This document shows, one piece after another, positions 9,580 through 19,868 of a stretch of 64,000 bases of DNA (the stretch's first letter is position 1; each line of letters begins with the position of its first letter). Source of the DNA: Anniella stebbinsi (lineage: Eukaryota > Chordata > Lepidosauria > Squamata > Anniellidae); NCBI GenBank assembly GCA_029215795.1, contig JARDYH010000003.1:95512609-95576608 (forward strand). Reading direction: 5' to 3'. The position numbers and the translations under genes were made by a program. A model generated the notes under the pieces. That model had not been told where the DNA came from and did not search any database. It was given only the letters and a program-made list of their open reading frames with translations.

Positions 9580-9589
9580 TGAATCTCTG

Positions 9590-9715
9590 AAGTAAAGCAT
9601 GCCAGGGATTGAAACTGGGCATGCAGAAAGGCCCAGTTTCAATCCCTGGCATCTCCCTTTAAAGGGATAAAGAGCAGGTGATGGGAAAAAGAGCTGCTGC
9701 CATTTATAGTAGATT
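9590..9715 (+). mobile_element. tRNA-derived SINE fragment with a perfect hairpin
   Basis: Contains TTTCAATCCCTGGCATCTCC, similar to the B-box region of the squamate SINE also seen at 19.7 and 31.7 kb, followed by an AGCAGGTGATGGG-like stretch. The B-box side is doubled as an inverted repeat: 9599-9620 and 9631-9652 are exact reverse complements with a 10-base loop. Confidence 0.5.
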
Positions 9716-9850
9716 GGGTTGGGAAACCTGTGGCCCTTAGATGCTTTGGCCAACAACTCCCATGACCCCACACCATTGGCTATGCTGGCTAGGGCTGATG
9801 GGAGCTGTAGGCCCAAACATCTGGAAGGCCACAAGTTGTCCACCCCATAG
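9716..9850. mobile_element. Palindromic MITE, family B (CCTGTGGCCC ends), copy 1
   Basis: Left end gggttgggaaacctgtggcc, right end with the reverse complement (ggccacaagttgtccacccc), and an inner CAACAACTCCCAT/ATGGGAGCTGTAG pair. Related copies are at 36.47, 54.23 and 59.72 kb. It is non-coding; superfamily not established. Confidence 0.7.
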
Positions 9851-9929
9851 TAAACAACACTGCATTAGATGGACAGATAGTCTGGCCCAGGTATAAGCAG
9901 ACATTTCTGTGTCTAGTATCCCTACATGA

Positions 9930-10269
9930 TGTATCTGTCTGTAGGCTGCAATGTGATTTGCAGAGCTCCCACCCCCAATGCATTTGACAGCATGCGTACG
10001 TTTGAAAAATACGCAAGCAAAACTGCATACTTTGGAAAATGCACACAAATATGCTTTAATTGATGGGAGAAGAATGCATATGTTTCAAAGATGTGCACAA
10101 TTGATTGCACCTTTGGGAAAATAACACAAAATGATGCATGGATTTTCATGCTAAAAGTAAAAAAAAACAAAGCTCACAATCTGATATAGACTCAAGTGGA
10201 AACGAGTTGCAAGATGGCATTCAGAGAAGTTTGGTGAGTTTGAATTTTGCTAATTCATGCATCCCTACT
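9930..10269. repeat. Degenerate TGCAC-periodic repeat, copy 1
   Basis: Begins around GCTGCAATGTGATTTG and has recurring words such as AAAATGCACACAAATATG, ending near CATGCATCCCTA. Similar blocks lie at 16.25, 25.5, 27.97, 49.4, 52.1 and 63.1 kb. The CATCCCTA end resembles the terminal repeat of the hAT-like elements here, so these may be old hAT derivatives (inference). Confidence 0.5.
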
Positions 10270-10323
10270 ATAATCCATTGTCCAGCCCCTGAACACCTTC
10301 ATCTTCTTAGTGAAAACATTAGA

Positions 10324-10895
10324 GAGGGGCAATCTACATGCTAGGTTTTTAACGTTTTATAAGGGTTATGAAAACTCTTTGGGCCACATGATGCACTCCC
10401 TATAACGTTGTATATCTGAGGGTTTTTAAAACTCCCTTCAGTTATATACAACGGTTTCACTTTTAATAAATCATTTTAAATAAAATAATGTGTCCTTCCT
10501 TACCGTTTGTGATTCGTGGGGGCAGTGCTTCGTTGACCGGCACCCAAATGCTTAGCAGTTGATTGGTGGGGAAGAAAGAGGAAGTGGGTGAGTGAACTAC
10601 AACACCCACAATGCCTAGCCTTATACTCACTAGGGTATGACAGAGGAACAAAGGAGGAAGTGGGTGACTGAACTACAATGCCCACAATGCCTTGCCCTAA
10701 ACTCACTGTAAAAACAAAAGAGAAAGAGACAGGACAGAAGAGTGTGTGACCGCACACACCGCTTTAAAGACTGAAGAAGTTTTCTCCTGTAACATGAGTA
10801 CTCAGTAATGTGGCCTAAGACGTTTTACTACGACAATATTTAAAACTCTTATCTGACCAGTTTTTAATGCAACAACACTCCGTGTAGATTCCCCC
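10324..10895. mobile_element. DNA transposon remnant with AATCTACA ends
   Basis: Starts gaggggcaatctacatg and ends cgtgtagattccccc, an imperfect terminal inverted repeat. TTAGA flanks both ends, consistent with a TTA duplication of PIF/Harbinger type, though not proven. Inside is a tandem duplication with a 76-bp period (about 10571-10723), each copy carrying GGAAGTGGGTGA and an ACTACAA...CCCACAATGCC block. Non-coding. Confidence 0.6.
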
Positions 10896-11703
10896 TTAGA
10901 AGAAGTAACTGCCTGGGAAAGTGAGTCTTCTCAACTGATAAATTATTCCTTGTGTTTAAAGATGGGAGTCCTTCATTCTATCCAGGGCAATACAATCTCA
11001 ATGCTGTTCTCATTTTAAGTCCCATATTTTGAAACAATTAAACAAAATTAGTATCTCTGCCAAAATGCTGACTGCCAATGGAAGTTTATGCCTCAAGTTT
11101 CCAATGCCTTCTACTAGTAATGATTCCTCCCCTCAAGATTTAAGAAACAATCAAGAATGATGTGGAGATGTATACATCCATAAACAAAAGTAGGCAACCC
11201 AGATTCAAATCTCTGCTTAGCCAGTAAGTCCATGAAAGCAAATTGGCAACAATCACAAGCTCTTACCCTGTCATAGGATAATTGTGAGCAAAAGTAAGGA
11301 AAAATGCTAAAATTTAGCAAATACATTAATTATAATTGAAGTGCTTTTTTATAAGGCACTTCACAGAAGAGGAGAAATGTATGTGAACTCTTTATCTGGA
11401 CATTCATATTTTTTTTAAAAAAATCTAAGTTAGATAGACCATCAAATTCCTTGAAGATGATACTGTAGATCCATATGTGGCTATTTCTAATACTTGAAGG
11501 AAGGCATCCCAAAATACCTCAGGTGACAACATGGTGCAAGGCCTCTACTAGCCACTTTTGAGGCATCAGTTTACAAATTGGCATGTTATGCTCATCAGCT
11601 GTAGAATGAATGTGATTCACAGCAAAGATATCATTAGTAAGGCAGTAACAGATGAACCAAGACAGATCATAAGTCATGCTCAAGAATTTATGGACCCTTT
11701 CCC
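10896..11703. other. Unassigned AT-rich sequence
   Basis: No gene or confident repeat seen. Short frames on both strands have no recognisable domains. Confidence 0.5.
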
Positions 11704-12139
11704 TAGGGTGACCATATTTTGGAAACTAAAAAGGAGGACAACATGGCCACTCCATGGGGCATGCCCACCAAAAGTCTGGCCCCCAGGGGGCATATCCAGC
11801 CCCATGGGAGCATGCCCACCTGAACATAGGCTTGGTCACATGTCTCATTTACAGCACACAAGACAAACCTGTTCTATATAACAACTTAATATTAAAATCA
11901 CTGAATTAAAGAACAAGTGAGACATTCAGTATATCTGAAATTTACTTCACTCACTCCTACATTTGTAGCTTTTGCTGTACTTTGAAGCTTTTGCTATAAT
12001 CTGTGTGATACAGTCTCCCCTTCCCTCAAATATGTTTTCTGACTGCAAATCCTTCACTGGATGACTGTAGTCCCAACTTTCCTAACATTTAACACTCTTT
12101 CCCCATCACTTTTCTGTTATCCATACTCACAGATTATGG

Positions 12140-12463
12140 ACTCGTGGATCTGGAGGTGCTCTCCAGAAAGATGCTTTCAGAGCCTAGGAGATTCAGACAC
12201 ACTCAAACAAGCCAAACCACACTATGCACTCATATATTACTTTGCTGGGACAGAACAATTCTGGGACAAGTCAATACTTTGCAATCAACCAGACATGACA
12301 GTCAAAAACAACAAAGAAAAACACACCTACCTCTTTGACATAGCAGTACCTAATGACAAAAATGTTGCAGAAAAGGAAGAGGAAAAGAGAGAGAAATATA
12401 CACCACTGGCTATGTAAGATAAAGAACTATGGTAACAGGAAAAAGTTACAATTATTCCATTTG
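12140..12463 (+). pseudogene. R4/Dong-like LINE restriction-like endonuclease fragment
   Basis: An open frame beginning at 12061 reads, over its last 60 or so codons, FWDKSILCNQPDMTV, then YLFDIAVPNDKNVAEKE, then EKREKYTPLAM. The PD-x14-D pattern followed by AVPxDxNxxxKExEKxxKY is the restriction-like endonuclease region at the C-terminus of R2/R4-type LINEs, which cuts target DNA before reverse transcription. After a stop at 12415-12417 the same frame goes on with DKELW, a second stop, then QEKVTIIPF, which also fits the family, so two in-frame stops have broken the tail. It ends abruptly at 12465 where a MITE-like unit starts. No reverse transcriptase remains nearby. R4 elements are known from Anolis. 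The clade assignment is from motif memory, not a search. Confidence 0.6.
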
Positions 12464-12464
12464 T

Positions 12465-12640
12465 TAGAGTGATTATATGGAAAGGAGGACAGAGCTCCTG
12501 TATCTTTAAGAGCTATATTGAGAATTTCAGCAAGTGACATTTGTATGCATGCAGCACCTGGTGAAACTCCCTCTCTATCACAACAGTAAAAGCTGCAGGA
12601 CCTCTGCCTAGCATGACCAGATACAAAAGGGGGCAGACAC
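12465..12640. mobile_element. Diverged family A MITE-like unit
   Basis: TAGAGTGATTATATGGAAAG, then an AGGACAGAGCTCCTG block, a CATTTGTATGCATGCAGCACC-like core, and a CTAGCATGACCAG end. This is a single diverged unit of the family A inverted dimer. It interrupts the R4-like fragment. Confidence 0.55.
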
Positions 12641-13060
12641 ACACACACAGGTAAAATCCTCAACCTCATCATCCACACACACCTCATGCTCACCAAAGGC
12701 AATAAAATTAAAATCTACACGCCCCTGCACACTCACCCAAAGTGGAAAAGAACCACACCCTCCCCAAGGCAATTAAAAACAAACAGACCTCCTCACACAC
12801 ACTTAATGGGGGTGGGGATAACAATCCACCCCCACATTCACCAAAGGCAAAATAATATTATTAATAATAATAAGCCACCCACACAAGGCAAAATAATATT
12901 CATCAACATAATAAATCTACACACAAACATGCACATGCCAAAGACAATAAAATAACATTAAAAATACAACACTCACCAACATGCTCACCCATGGCAAAAC
13001 TAACAATGGTTTTAAAACACACTCACATACACCCCCACCAATTAATCCATCAAAATCAGT
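12641..13060. repeat. Degenerate AC-rich tandem array
   Basis: Recurrent units containing CTCACC(A)AAGGCAA followed by an AATAAT/AAAATTA run and CACAC words, repeated at roughly 60-bp spacing with heavy divergence. No coding potential is credible. Confidence 0.55.
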
Positions 13061-13198
13061 ACTCCAAAAATATATGGAAAATCAGTGACAACTTATTTCA
13101 TCAATGCAGCCAGAGATGAAATTCAGTCTACCCCCACCCCCACCCCACTGGACTTAAATTGCAGCTAAAGACAGTTCATTTGGCCTTCAATTACTTTA

Positions 13199-13200
<2 letters not shown>

Positions 13201-13228
<28 letters not shown>
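13201..13228. repeat. (AC)n microsatellite
   Basis: Uninterrupted AC run. Confidence 0.95.
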
Positions 13229-13233
<5 letters not shown>

Positions 13234-13438
13234 AGAGCAGCAAACTGCTTAAACAAAAGTTCCCTAAACAGTAGCAGCAGCCACACCGCTCCACATCCTG
13301 CCAGGCCGTCCCACGTGCCATGATGCCCCGTGCACTGCCATGATGCGCCACACAGGTCCAGGATGCCCAACACTGTTTGGGGTGCGAAAGGGCGCCCCGC
13401 CTTCCCAGCTGCAATCTCAAATCTTGCGAGATCTCCCA

Positions 13439-13725
13439 GGCCTTTATTTTGGTCGCCGCAATGATGGCATCCAAAATAAAGGCCCGGATCACCGAGAGGG
13501 AGGGATGGGGGTGAAAGAGCACTCCCAACCCCTCCCTCTTGGTGAGCCAGGCCTTTATTTTGGTCGCCACAGTGATGACGTCCAAAATAAAGGCCCAGAT
13601 TGTTGAGAGGAAGGGGTGAGAAGGTGAAAGAGCACTCCCCACCTCTCCCTCTCAGTGATCCGGGCCTTTATTTTGGATGTCATCATGCACGACCAAAATA
13701 AAGGCCCGCATCAGCGAGACGGAGT
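13439..13725. repeat. Tandem array of hairpins, period 111-113 bp
   Basis: GGCCTTTATTTTGG recurs at 13439, 13550 and 13663. Each unit closes with CCAAAATAAAGGCC about 33 bases on, so every repeat is itself an inverted repeat around a TCGCC/GATG centre. A second, weaker inverted pair (GAGAGGGAGG / CCTCCCTCT) lies between them. It lies inside the 2.1-kb hAT-like element. Confidence 0.85.
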
Positions 13726-13852
13726 GGCTGGGAGCCCTGGAGATAGTGCGTTTTCTGGACATTTCAATATATTTTGAGAAAACTGGCCAGATTGCCCAAA
13801 TGGACATGATTTCGGGACATGTCTGGGTATTTCCTGTCCAATGGTCACCCTA

Positions 13853-14066
13853 CTTTCCCCCAGTTGTGTAAAGTGAAATCTTGAAAGTACAACATAGGAC
13901 TGAACCAAACATTTTAGTCTAATTTTTCCCCTGCCATTCATTGCAGGAAGAATGTATTGGGATGGGGGGAGCTAAAACCTCTCCCCCAACTTCAGTGCCC
14001 CCACTGATCTGTTGGGCTACAAGGGAAAGTAGTTAGGGCTTTCCGGGGCTTGGAGAGTGGTGGATA
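13853..14066. other. Unassigned sequence
   Basis: No feature recognised between the hAT-like element and the next DNA element. Confidence 0.4.
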
Positions 14067-14424
14067 CATCAGCTGCCTCTACAAGAGAGGTTTAAAGCTC
14101 TTTCAAGGCGCTTTAAAAAATTTACCTCTACAAGAACGGAGCGCAAATCGGGCGTAGAGGCGCGTTATCTCTCCGATTATGAGCATTATTGAATGCGCGT
14201 TAAATCGCAAGTTTTATTTTGCTCCGGCCGTTAAAGCGCATTTTGACTATGTGAACAAGCGATTCTCCGCATTAACTACTTGTAAAGCGCATTTTGGTCA
14301 TCCATTAATGCGCTTCGCCGCCTCTCGCCGCCTCTCGTGCAGAGGTATTAGGTGTAAATGCACTTCAGCGATTATGCACATAATCACCTAACCGGGCGCA
14401 AAAGCGAATCTTTGTAGAGGGGAC
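14067..14424 (+). mobile_element. DNA element with GCTGCCTCTACA end, copy 1
   Basis: Shares its whole length with 23006-23370: the opening GCTGCCTCTACAAGAGAGG, the GGCCGTTAAAGCGCATT core, ACTATGTGAACAAG, and a TTGTAGAGGGG end. CpG-rich words (cgcgcgttaa, ttaaagcgc) survive, so this copy is less decayed than the other. Terminal inverted repeats are short and the target duplication is unclear. Confidence 0.65.
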
Positions 14425-15394
14425 CATCGAGAGTGGCAGAGAGCTGCATGCAGGTTGTGAGTGACCCACCCCAGAGATGTAAAGGCAACTAGAAGGTAAG
14501 TGGCAAGGTGACCAAAACCTTGGGGACATTACTCCCCTCCCCAAGCAGCAGAAAATTGCCCCCTAACTTAGATGGGGATGAAAAGGACTCATGAATATGT
14601 GGGGTGGAATTTTTTGGAACAGTTCTATGACAATGCTGTGAGACGGGGCCTAAAAATAGGTAGGTCTGGGCAGCACAAATTGCACATCACTTTCAGACCA
14701 GCTAAAGTTTCCTTAACGCAAAGACTGTGCAAAGCACAGTGCCAATTTGATTTCCTAGAAGTTGCATGTAAACTAGAATATTGCAGTAACAAACTTTACA
14801 GCTTCTTAGGGGCAATGCTGTTCTATTTTCTGCTTCCACAGAATTCTTATAAGCAAATCATGGCTTCTATGAAAACAGGGAATTGGCTATAAGAGCAAAC
14901 ACATTTGCAGGATTTAAATGTATGTGGGTTTTTTAAAAAAGAAAAACAGTGCAAATTATTTCAGATGAGAGGCTTATGAAATCATCTCCTTGTGAAAACT
15001 TAAGACAGTATTTTTATATAACACTTACCAGTTTAACCATCCTTCCTCCCCCTCCCATATCCATTGTCCTACATACTCTAATTCCTTCCACATTGTCTTC
15101 TGTGGATTTGGGGCTGATGGGGTTTCTGGTCTTAAAATATCCTCATTAGATTTTTTTTTCTAATGTATTATCTAAACATTGAATATGTACATTGTGTGCC
15201 AGTTCTATGTGTATATACTTTTCCTAAACTGTAATTCAGTTAAATGAATCCAAACATCCATAAGCTCTTAAATACCTTTAGTTTGAGGGGTTTTTTATTC
15301 CTTGAACAAATGAGACATATTCTAGTGCCAAACTGCAGAATCTGAATTCAGGAGATCCCCCCCCCCACCAAAAAGTGGCCTTAATTCATATGCA
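14425..15394. other. Unassigned AT-rich sequence
   Basis: No gene or repeat recognised. The 106-codon frame at 14572-14892 has no domain that I know. Confidence 0.45.
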
Positions 15395-15830
15395 CTGTAT
15401 ATTCATAGAATCATAAAATAGTAGAGTTGGAAGGGGCCTACAAGGCCATCAAGTCCAACCCCCTGCTCAGTGCAGGAATCTACCTTAAAGCATCCATGAC
15501 AGATGGTTGTCCAGCTGCCTCTTGAATGCCTCTACTGTGGGACAGCCCATTACCTCCCTAGGTAATTGGTTCCATTGCCATACTGCTCCAACAGTCAGGA
15601 AGTTTTTCCTGATGTCCAGCCGGAATCTGGCTTCCTGTAACTTGAGCCCATTATTCCGTGTCCTGTATTCTGGGTTGATCGAGAAGAGATCCTGGCCCTC
15701 CTCTGTGTGACAACCTTTCAAGTATTTGAAGAACGCTATCATGTCTCCCTTCAGTCTTCTCTTCTCCAGGCTAAGCTTGCTTAGTTCTTTCAATCTCCCC
15801 TCATAGGGTTCTGTTTCCAGACCCTTACTT
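15395..15830 (-). mobile_element. CR1 LINE 3' end (reverse strand)
   Basis: On the reverse strand it encodes the CR1 ORF2 C-terminus: KLSLEKRRLKGDMIAFFKYL, RFRLDIRKNFLTVGAVWQWN, QLPREVMGCPTVEAFKRQLD. It then runs through the GGTTGGACTTGATGGCC-type 3' end to TTCTATGA-like terminal wording. It is 5'-truncated, as nearly all CR1 copies are. The last 100 codons are still open from 15793 down to 15485. Confidence 0.93.
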
Positions 15831-16239
15831 TGGCCTTAGTTTCATTGTGTATTCTTCTTTCTTCACCAAGGGAACGTTAAAAATATAGGAGCATTAGAAA
15901 ATTCCTTTTATATGTATGTAAACTGTGGTTTCATTTTTTCCCTATGCAAATGTAAGAGATTTCTACTTATGTCATCCTATGCTTGCATGTACATGATGAA
16001 TATCTCTTAGGATCAGCCTGATCCTTTACATCAGTTATGGGATCTGGCCCAACTGGCAGCCTCAGCACTTGGCTTTGGAATAGTAGAGAACCCTTGGTAT
16101 GTCACATGGGGACTTTTCAGGACCCAGAGAGGAGGCATTTTTGTTTTTATCTTCTTACAACCTATTCTCATTGTTGACCAGAATTGATTCCATCTGCACT
16201 GCCTGGTACTGAATGTGGGTTCGAACACAGTCTGTGGCT

Positions 16240-16500
16240 GGACATCCATACATTTCTGAGCTTGCAATGTGATTTGTGAAATAATAAAAAAAAATTCTTT
16301 AAAAAATGCACAGGAAAATGTGCAGGAAAAATGGTTTATGTTTTTAAAATGCACACACATATAAACATATATCCTTCCTTCAATGGGAGAAAATGCTTAT
16401 AATTCAACATTGTGCACACAAATACTTACATGTTGAAAAATGCACTCCAAAAGACACATAAATTTCCACACAGGAAAAAAAAAGCTTGCAATGCGCTATG
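16240..16500. repeat. Degenerate TGCAC-periodic repeat, copy 2
   Basis: Contains CTGAGCTTGCAATGTGATTTG and recurrent AAAATGCAC words, as in the blocks at 9.9 and 63.1 kb. Confidence 0.5.
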
Positions 16501-16527
16501 GATCCAACTAGGTACAGGATTTTGAGA

Positions 16528-17066
16528 AGCAAAATTGCATTGGCTGCCTGTATGTTTCCGAGCCGGATTGAAGGTGCTGGTTTTAACCTATAAAGCCTTA
16601 CATGGCTTGGGACCACAATATCTGACAGAACGCCTTTCCCGACATGAACCTACCCGAACACTACATTCAACATCTAAGGCCCTCCTCTGTGTGCCTACTC
16701 CGAGGTCAGCAACAAGGGAGAGGGCCTTCTCTGTGGTGCCCCCCTAATTGTACAATGATCTCCCCAATGAGGCCCACCTGGCGCCAACATTGTTATCTTT
16801 TCGGCGCCAGGTCAAGACTTTCCTCTTCTCTCAGGCATTTGGCAATATCTGAGGAGCCTGGGTTTGTTTTCGTTTTTGTAGCTTTTTTGGGCTGTTGTAG
16901 CAGTTTTAAATGTATGTGTGTATTGTATGTATGTTGTATGTTTTTGCTGTTTTAATTTTTGTATATTGTTTTTAATTGTTTTAATCCTATGTAAACCGCC
17001 CAGCGAGCTTCGGCTATGGGGCGGTATACAAATGTAATAAATAAATGAATAAAATAAAATAAATAA
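16528..17066 (+). mobile_element. L2-type LINE 3' end
   Basis: Encodes HWLPVCFRAGLKVLVLTYKA, then LHGLGPQYLTERLSRHEPTR, then after shifts SLRHLAI. The 3' UTR ends gtaaaccgcccagcgagctt ... gggcggtatacaaatgtaat with an AAAT tail. It is the same subfamily as 1838-2171. Frameshifted and 5'-truncated. Confidence 0.9.
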
Positions 17067-18529
17067 CATCTATGAGCTAATTTACCGATTCTCACATCCT
17101 TATCACAGGCACATACTACAAATATAAAACATTTTAAACTTCATTTAACTGTCTTGTTTCTCTTTCCTGAGAGGAGCTTCATAGCACCATGAAAAACCTG
17201 CATTTCCCAGGATCCCTTGACAGAAGATATGACAGTTGCATCTGTAGTACAGATATTACCATAGTTGTCCTGACCTTGCAAATCACAGTTTAAATCTGCT
17301 TCCAATCATACAGTGAGAGATTGCCTTCTATGATACATAGCCAAAGTTTTCCCTATTATGGAGTTCTGGGCATATGGAATACCGTGAAGACCTTGTGAGT
17401 CAAACAAATGTGTTGGCGATGACATTAGATTGTGTCCTTTCTGTTGGGTTAGAAGCCTTTGCTTGAATATCTTGCAGTTCTTTGGGGCTTAAATTGTCTT
17501 GCTTGTTGAGTTTCATATGGGAGCAAAGCCGTTTCACACAAGCATTAGCATTCCCTTAGGAATGGAAAACAAAGGACTAAAGTATTTTACTGCTTTTGCC
17601 GACAAAATACTTTCACTCTATTTCCAAGCATGCCTTTGTTTGCACATATGTAACACATGTATATTAAACATGCATTGTGTTAGTGAGATTGTATTTATCC
17701 ACCCTGCTCTGGGCCTTGGCTCATCTACAAGCATTGGACATAAAGTGTAGCCTTGTGCAGAACAGATGTGCAATGAATACATAGAAAAGTGTTGGATTCA
17801 TGACTGCTCACCGCACCCCAATCTCTGAACACCCATTCAACCGTTTGGATGGAACCCACTGTGTTCAAGCTGTTTAGGATACTGATTAGCATAGGTTATG
17901 TTCAGAAAGTTGGATTAAAGGCTGGAGATATGATACCGACCCACATTTATTGTATGTAGCATTTGTAGGCCTGATAATTAATGTTGGCACCTGAATTGGA
18001 TAATTATCTAGTTTGATAGATTAATTTGTACAGCTCTTAATCTGTAGCTGTATTATGAATCAGTACAATTTTCTCCAAAATATTTTCCCTCTAATACAGA
18101 ATGTGCATCATCTTCTAGGAGACCAGACACCCCAAACTAGTTTTTTTTTAGGTGTGTGCAAAGGTGTTCTTCCATGCGTTAATCTTTTACTTTGGATAAA
18201 ACTCTTGCTGATTGCTGAAAACCAGCATTTAAAAAGGGTATATAATATACAAAACAAATGACCAAACGAACTGGGAATATTTGATTTGTACAGTTTTTTA
18301 AATACCTGATGGGATTTTTTTATATCTGTATCCAGATATAAAGACTTTGCACTAGCAGAAAGCACTTGTGTTCACACAAGGCTGGCATACCATTTTTGCT
18401 GATCTCCTTACCTACTGCAGCTCTCAAAGAGTTCTGCAAGGAGGCTGCAGAGTCTGGTGCAGGATTGGCAAAAATAGGGTGCGGTTCTATTCGATTAGCA
18501 TAAAACCAGCACTGGATAAAACCCATTGC
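17067..18529. other. Unassigned sequence
   Basis: Nothing confident. No exon-like frame with known homology. Confidence 0.45.
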
Positions 18530-18600
18530 TTTTACTGATCTTCGGAAACCACCTTGAGCACTTTTGTAACTGGAGGGCATTTATATGAAATAAATAAGTA
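18530..18600 (+). mobile_element. LINE (L2-type) tail fragment
   Basis: GGAAACCACCTTGAGCAC followed by GGCATTTATATGAAATAAATAA matches the generic L2 3'-terminal pattern. Short and diverged. Confidence 0.5.
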
Positions 18601-18700
18601 TCAGAGATAAATGTCTAAGCAATCCATATTGTAACATGCCAAACAACAATTTCCAGACAGAAAAGTGATAATGTGCATGTATATGTGACACCATAGACAC

Positions 18701-19616
18701 TAGGGATGTGCACGGACCCCCCGGATCGGATCGGGACCCAGATCAGGACCTCAACTTTGTTCTGGATCAAATCGGAACAAAATTGGAGGTCCCCTGGATC
18801 ATATCAGACCCGATCCTGATCCGAAAATCGGATGTCCGATTGTCGGATCGGCCGCCATTTTTCCCCATAGACTTGCATTGGGGAAAGAAAGCTTTCCCCC
18901 AATGCAAATCTATGGGGAAAAATGGTGGCAGGGGGGTGAGTGGGGGCCTAACTCCCCCCTCCTTGTCCCTCCCCCCTTGTGCTTCTTACCTGCCGGGGCC
19001 ATCCGCAACCGTCCGCTGGCGCCTGTGGGCGGCAGTGGACGGCAGCAGACAGCCCCGGCAGGTAAGCCCCCTCCTCCCCTTCGTGCTCCTTACTTGCCGG
19101 AGTTGTCCGCTGCCATCCGCTGGCACCTGCAGGCACCAGCGGACAGCAGCGGATGTCCCCGGCAGGTAAGTGGCCCCCTTCCCCCTCCCTCCTCCCCCCT
19201 CGCACTCCTTACTTGCCGGGGCCGTCCACTGCTGTCCGCTGGTGCCCGCTGGCGCCTGCAGATGGCAGCAGATGCCCCAGCTGGTAAGCCCCCCCTTGTG
19301 CTCCTCCTTACCTGCCGGGGCTGTCCACTGCCATCCGCTGGCGCCCGCTGGTGCCCACGGATGACAGTGGATGGCCCCAGCAGGTAAGCCCCCTCCTCCC
19401 TCTCGCACTCCTTACTTGCTGAGGCAGGTGAGGAGCGCGAGTGGAGGGAGGGGGTCCGATCCTCCGATCCAACATGATCCAAATCAGGTCCTTTTAGGAT
19501 CGGATGGTATTGGATCGGCCGATCCAGGTGCTGGGGATCGGTTCGGATAATTTTCTCCGATTTCCCCTGGATTGGGTGCGGATCATGGATCGTACTTGAT
19601 CCGTTGCACACCCCTA
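18701..19616. mobile_element. hAT-like non-autonomous element, GGATCGGATC family, copy 1
   Basis: Begins TAGGGATGTGCACGGA and ends with GTTGCACACCCCTA; the outer bases are inverted repeats. Flanks ATAGACAC and TTAGACAC match at 7 of 8 positions, an 8-bp hAT-type duplication. Subterminal regions are rich in GGATCGGATC/GATCCGATCC words on both sides, as in the larger element at 37.2-39.9 kb. The centre is a GC-rich array of hairpins. No transposase. Confidence 0.8.
18984..19440. repeat. GC-rich tandem array of hairpins
   Basis: About four units of 99-119 bp; TGCCGG-type motifs recur at 18991, 19095, 19214 and 19313, with a decayed TGCTGA at 19417. Each unit opens CTTACCTGCCGGGG and closes CCCCGGCAGGTAAG, its reverse complement, giving a roughly 80-bp stem-loop. 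Open frames here on both strands look alike (PAGA..CCPLAPAGA) only because of this symmetry and are not genes. Confidence 0.88.
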
Positions 19617-19669
19617 TTAGACACATGTAGTCCAACACTATGGAGAAACATCTTGGAAATCATACAAGG

Positions 19670-19868
19670 AACATAGGAAGTTGCCCTATACTGAGCCAGA
19701 CCATTGGCCCATCTAGTCCAGTACTGTCTACACTGACTGGCAGTAGCTCTCCAGGTTTTCTGGCAGGATTCATTTCTGCACCCTACCTGGAGAAGCCAGA
19801 GGTCAGACCTAGGCCCTTCGGCATGCACAGGATATGCTCTATCATGCTGAGCTATGGCCCCTTCCACC
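19670..19868 (-). mobile_element. tRNA-derived SINE (reverse strand)
   Basis: On the reverse strand it opens with a tRNA-like head, with an A-box-like TAGCTCAGCATGATAGAGC and a decayed B box. It ends in the well-known squamate 3' wording (CTGGACTAGATGGGCCAATG, then GTATAGGGCAACTTCCTATG). Related copies are at 31.69 and 32.24 kb. Transcription by RNA polymerase III is expected for intact copies, not shown. Confidence 0.8.

Larger units (their letters stand above)
11704..13852 (+). mobile_element. 2.1-kb hAT-like element with nested insertions
   Basis: Left end TAGGGTGACCATATTTTGG, right end CCAATGGTCACCCTA. The bases outside both ends read CTTTCCC, a 7-bp match within what may be an 8-bp hAT target duplication. 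The first 350 bp match, in reverse orientation, the block ending at 31375. It contains an R4-like nuclease fragment, a MITE-like unit, an AC-rich degenerate array, an AC microsatellite and a hairpin-tandem array. No transposase was recognised. The pairing of the two ends across 2.1 kb is supported by the terminal repeat and flank match but remains an inference. Confidence 0.65.

Noticed and set aside
9590..9715. Functional tRNA gene at the B-box-like text
   Set aside because: No complete cloverleaf; it is a SINE fragment.
13191..13642. Reverse-strand frames with VCVCVC tails
   Set aside because: They read the AC microsatellite and the hairpin array.
13439..13725. CRISPR-like spacing of repeats
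   Set aside because: Units are contiguous palindromic tandem repeats in a vertebrate genome, with no unique spacers and no cas genes.
18878..19638. Several 100-180 codon frames on both strands with proline/alanine/glycine-rich translations
   Set aside because: They come from the GC-rich hairpin array; the same symmetry creates similar frames on both strands. Not genes.
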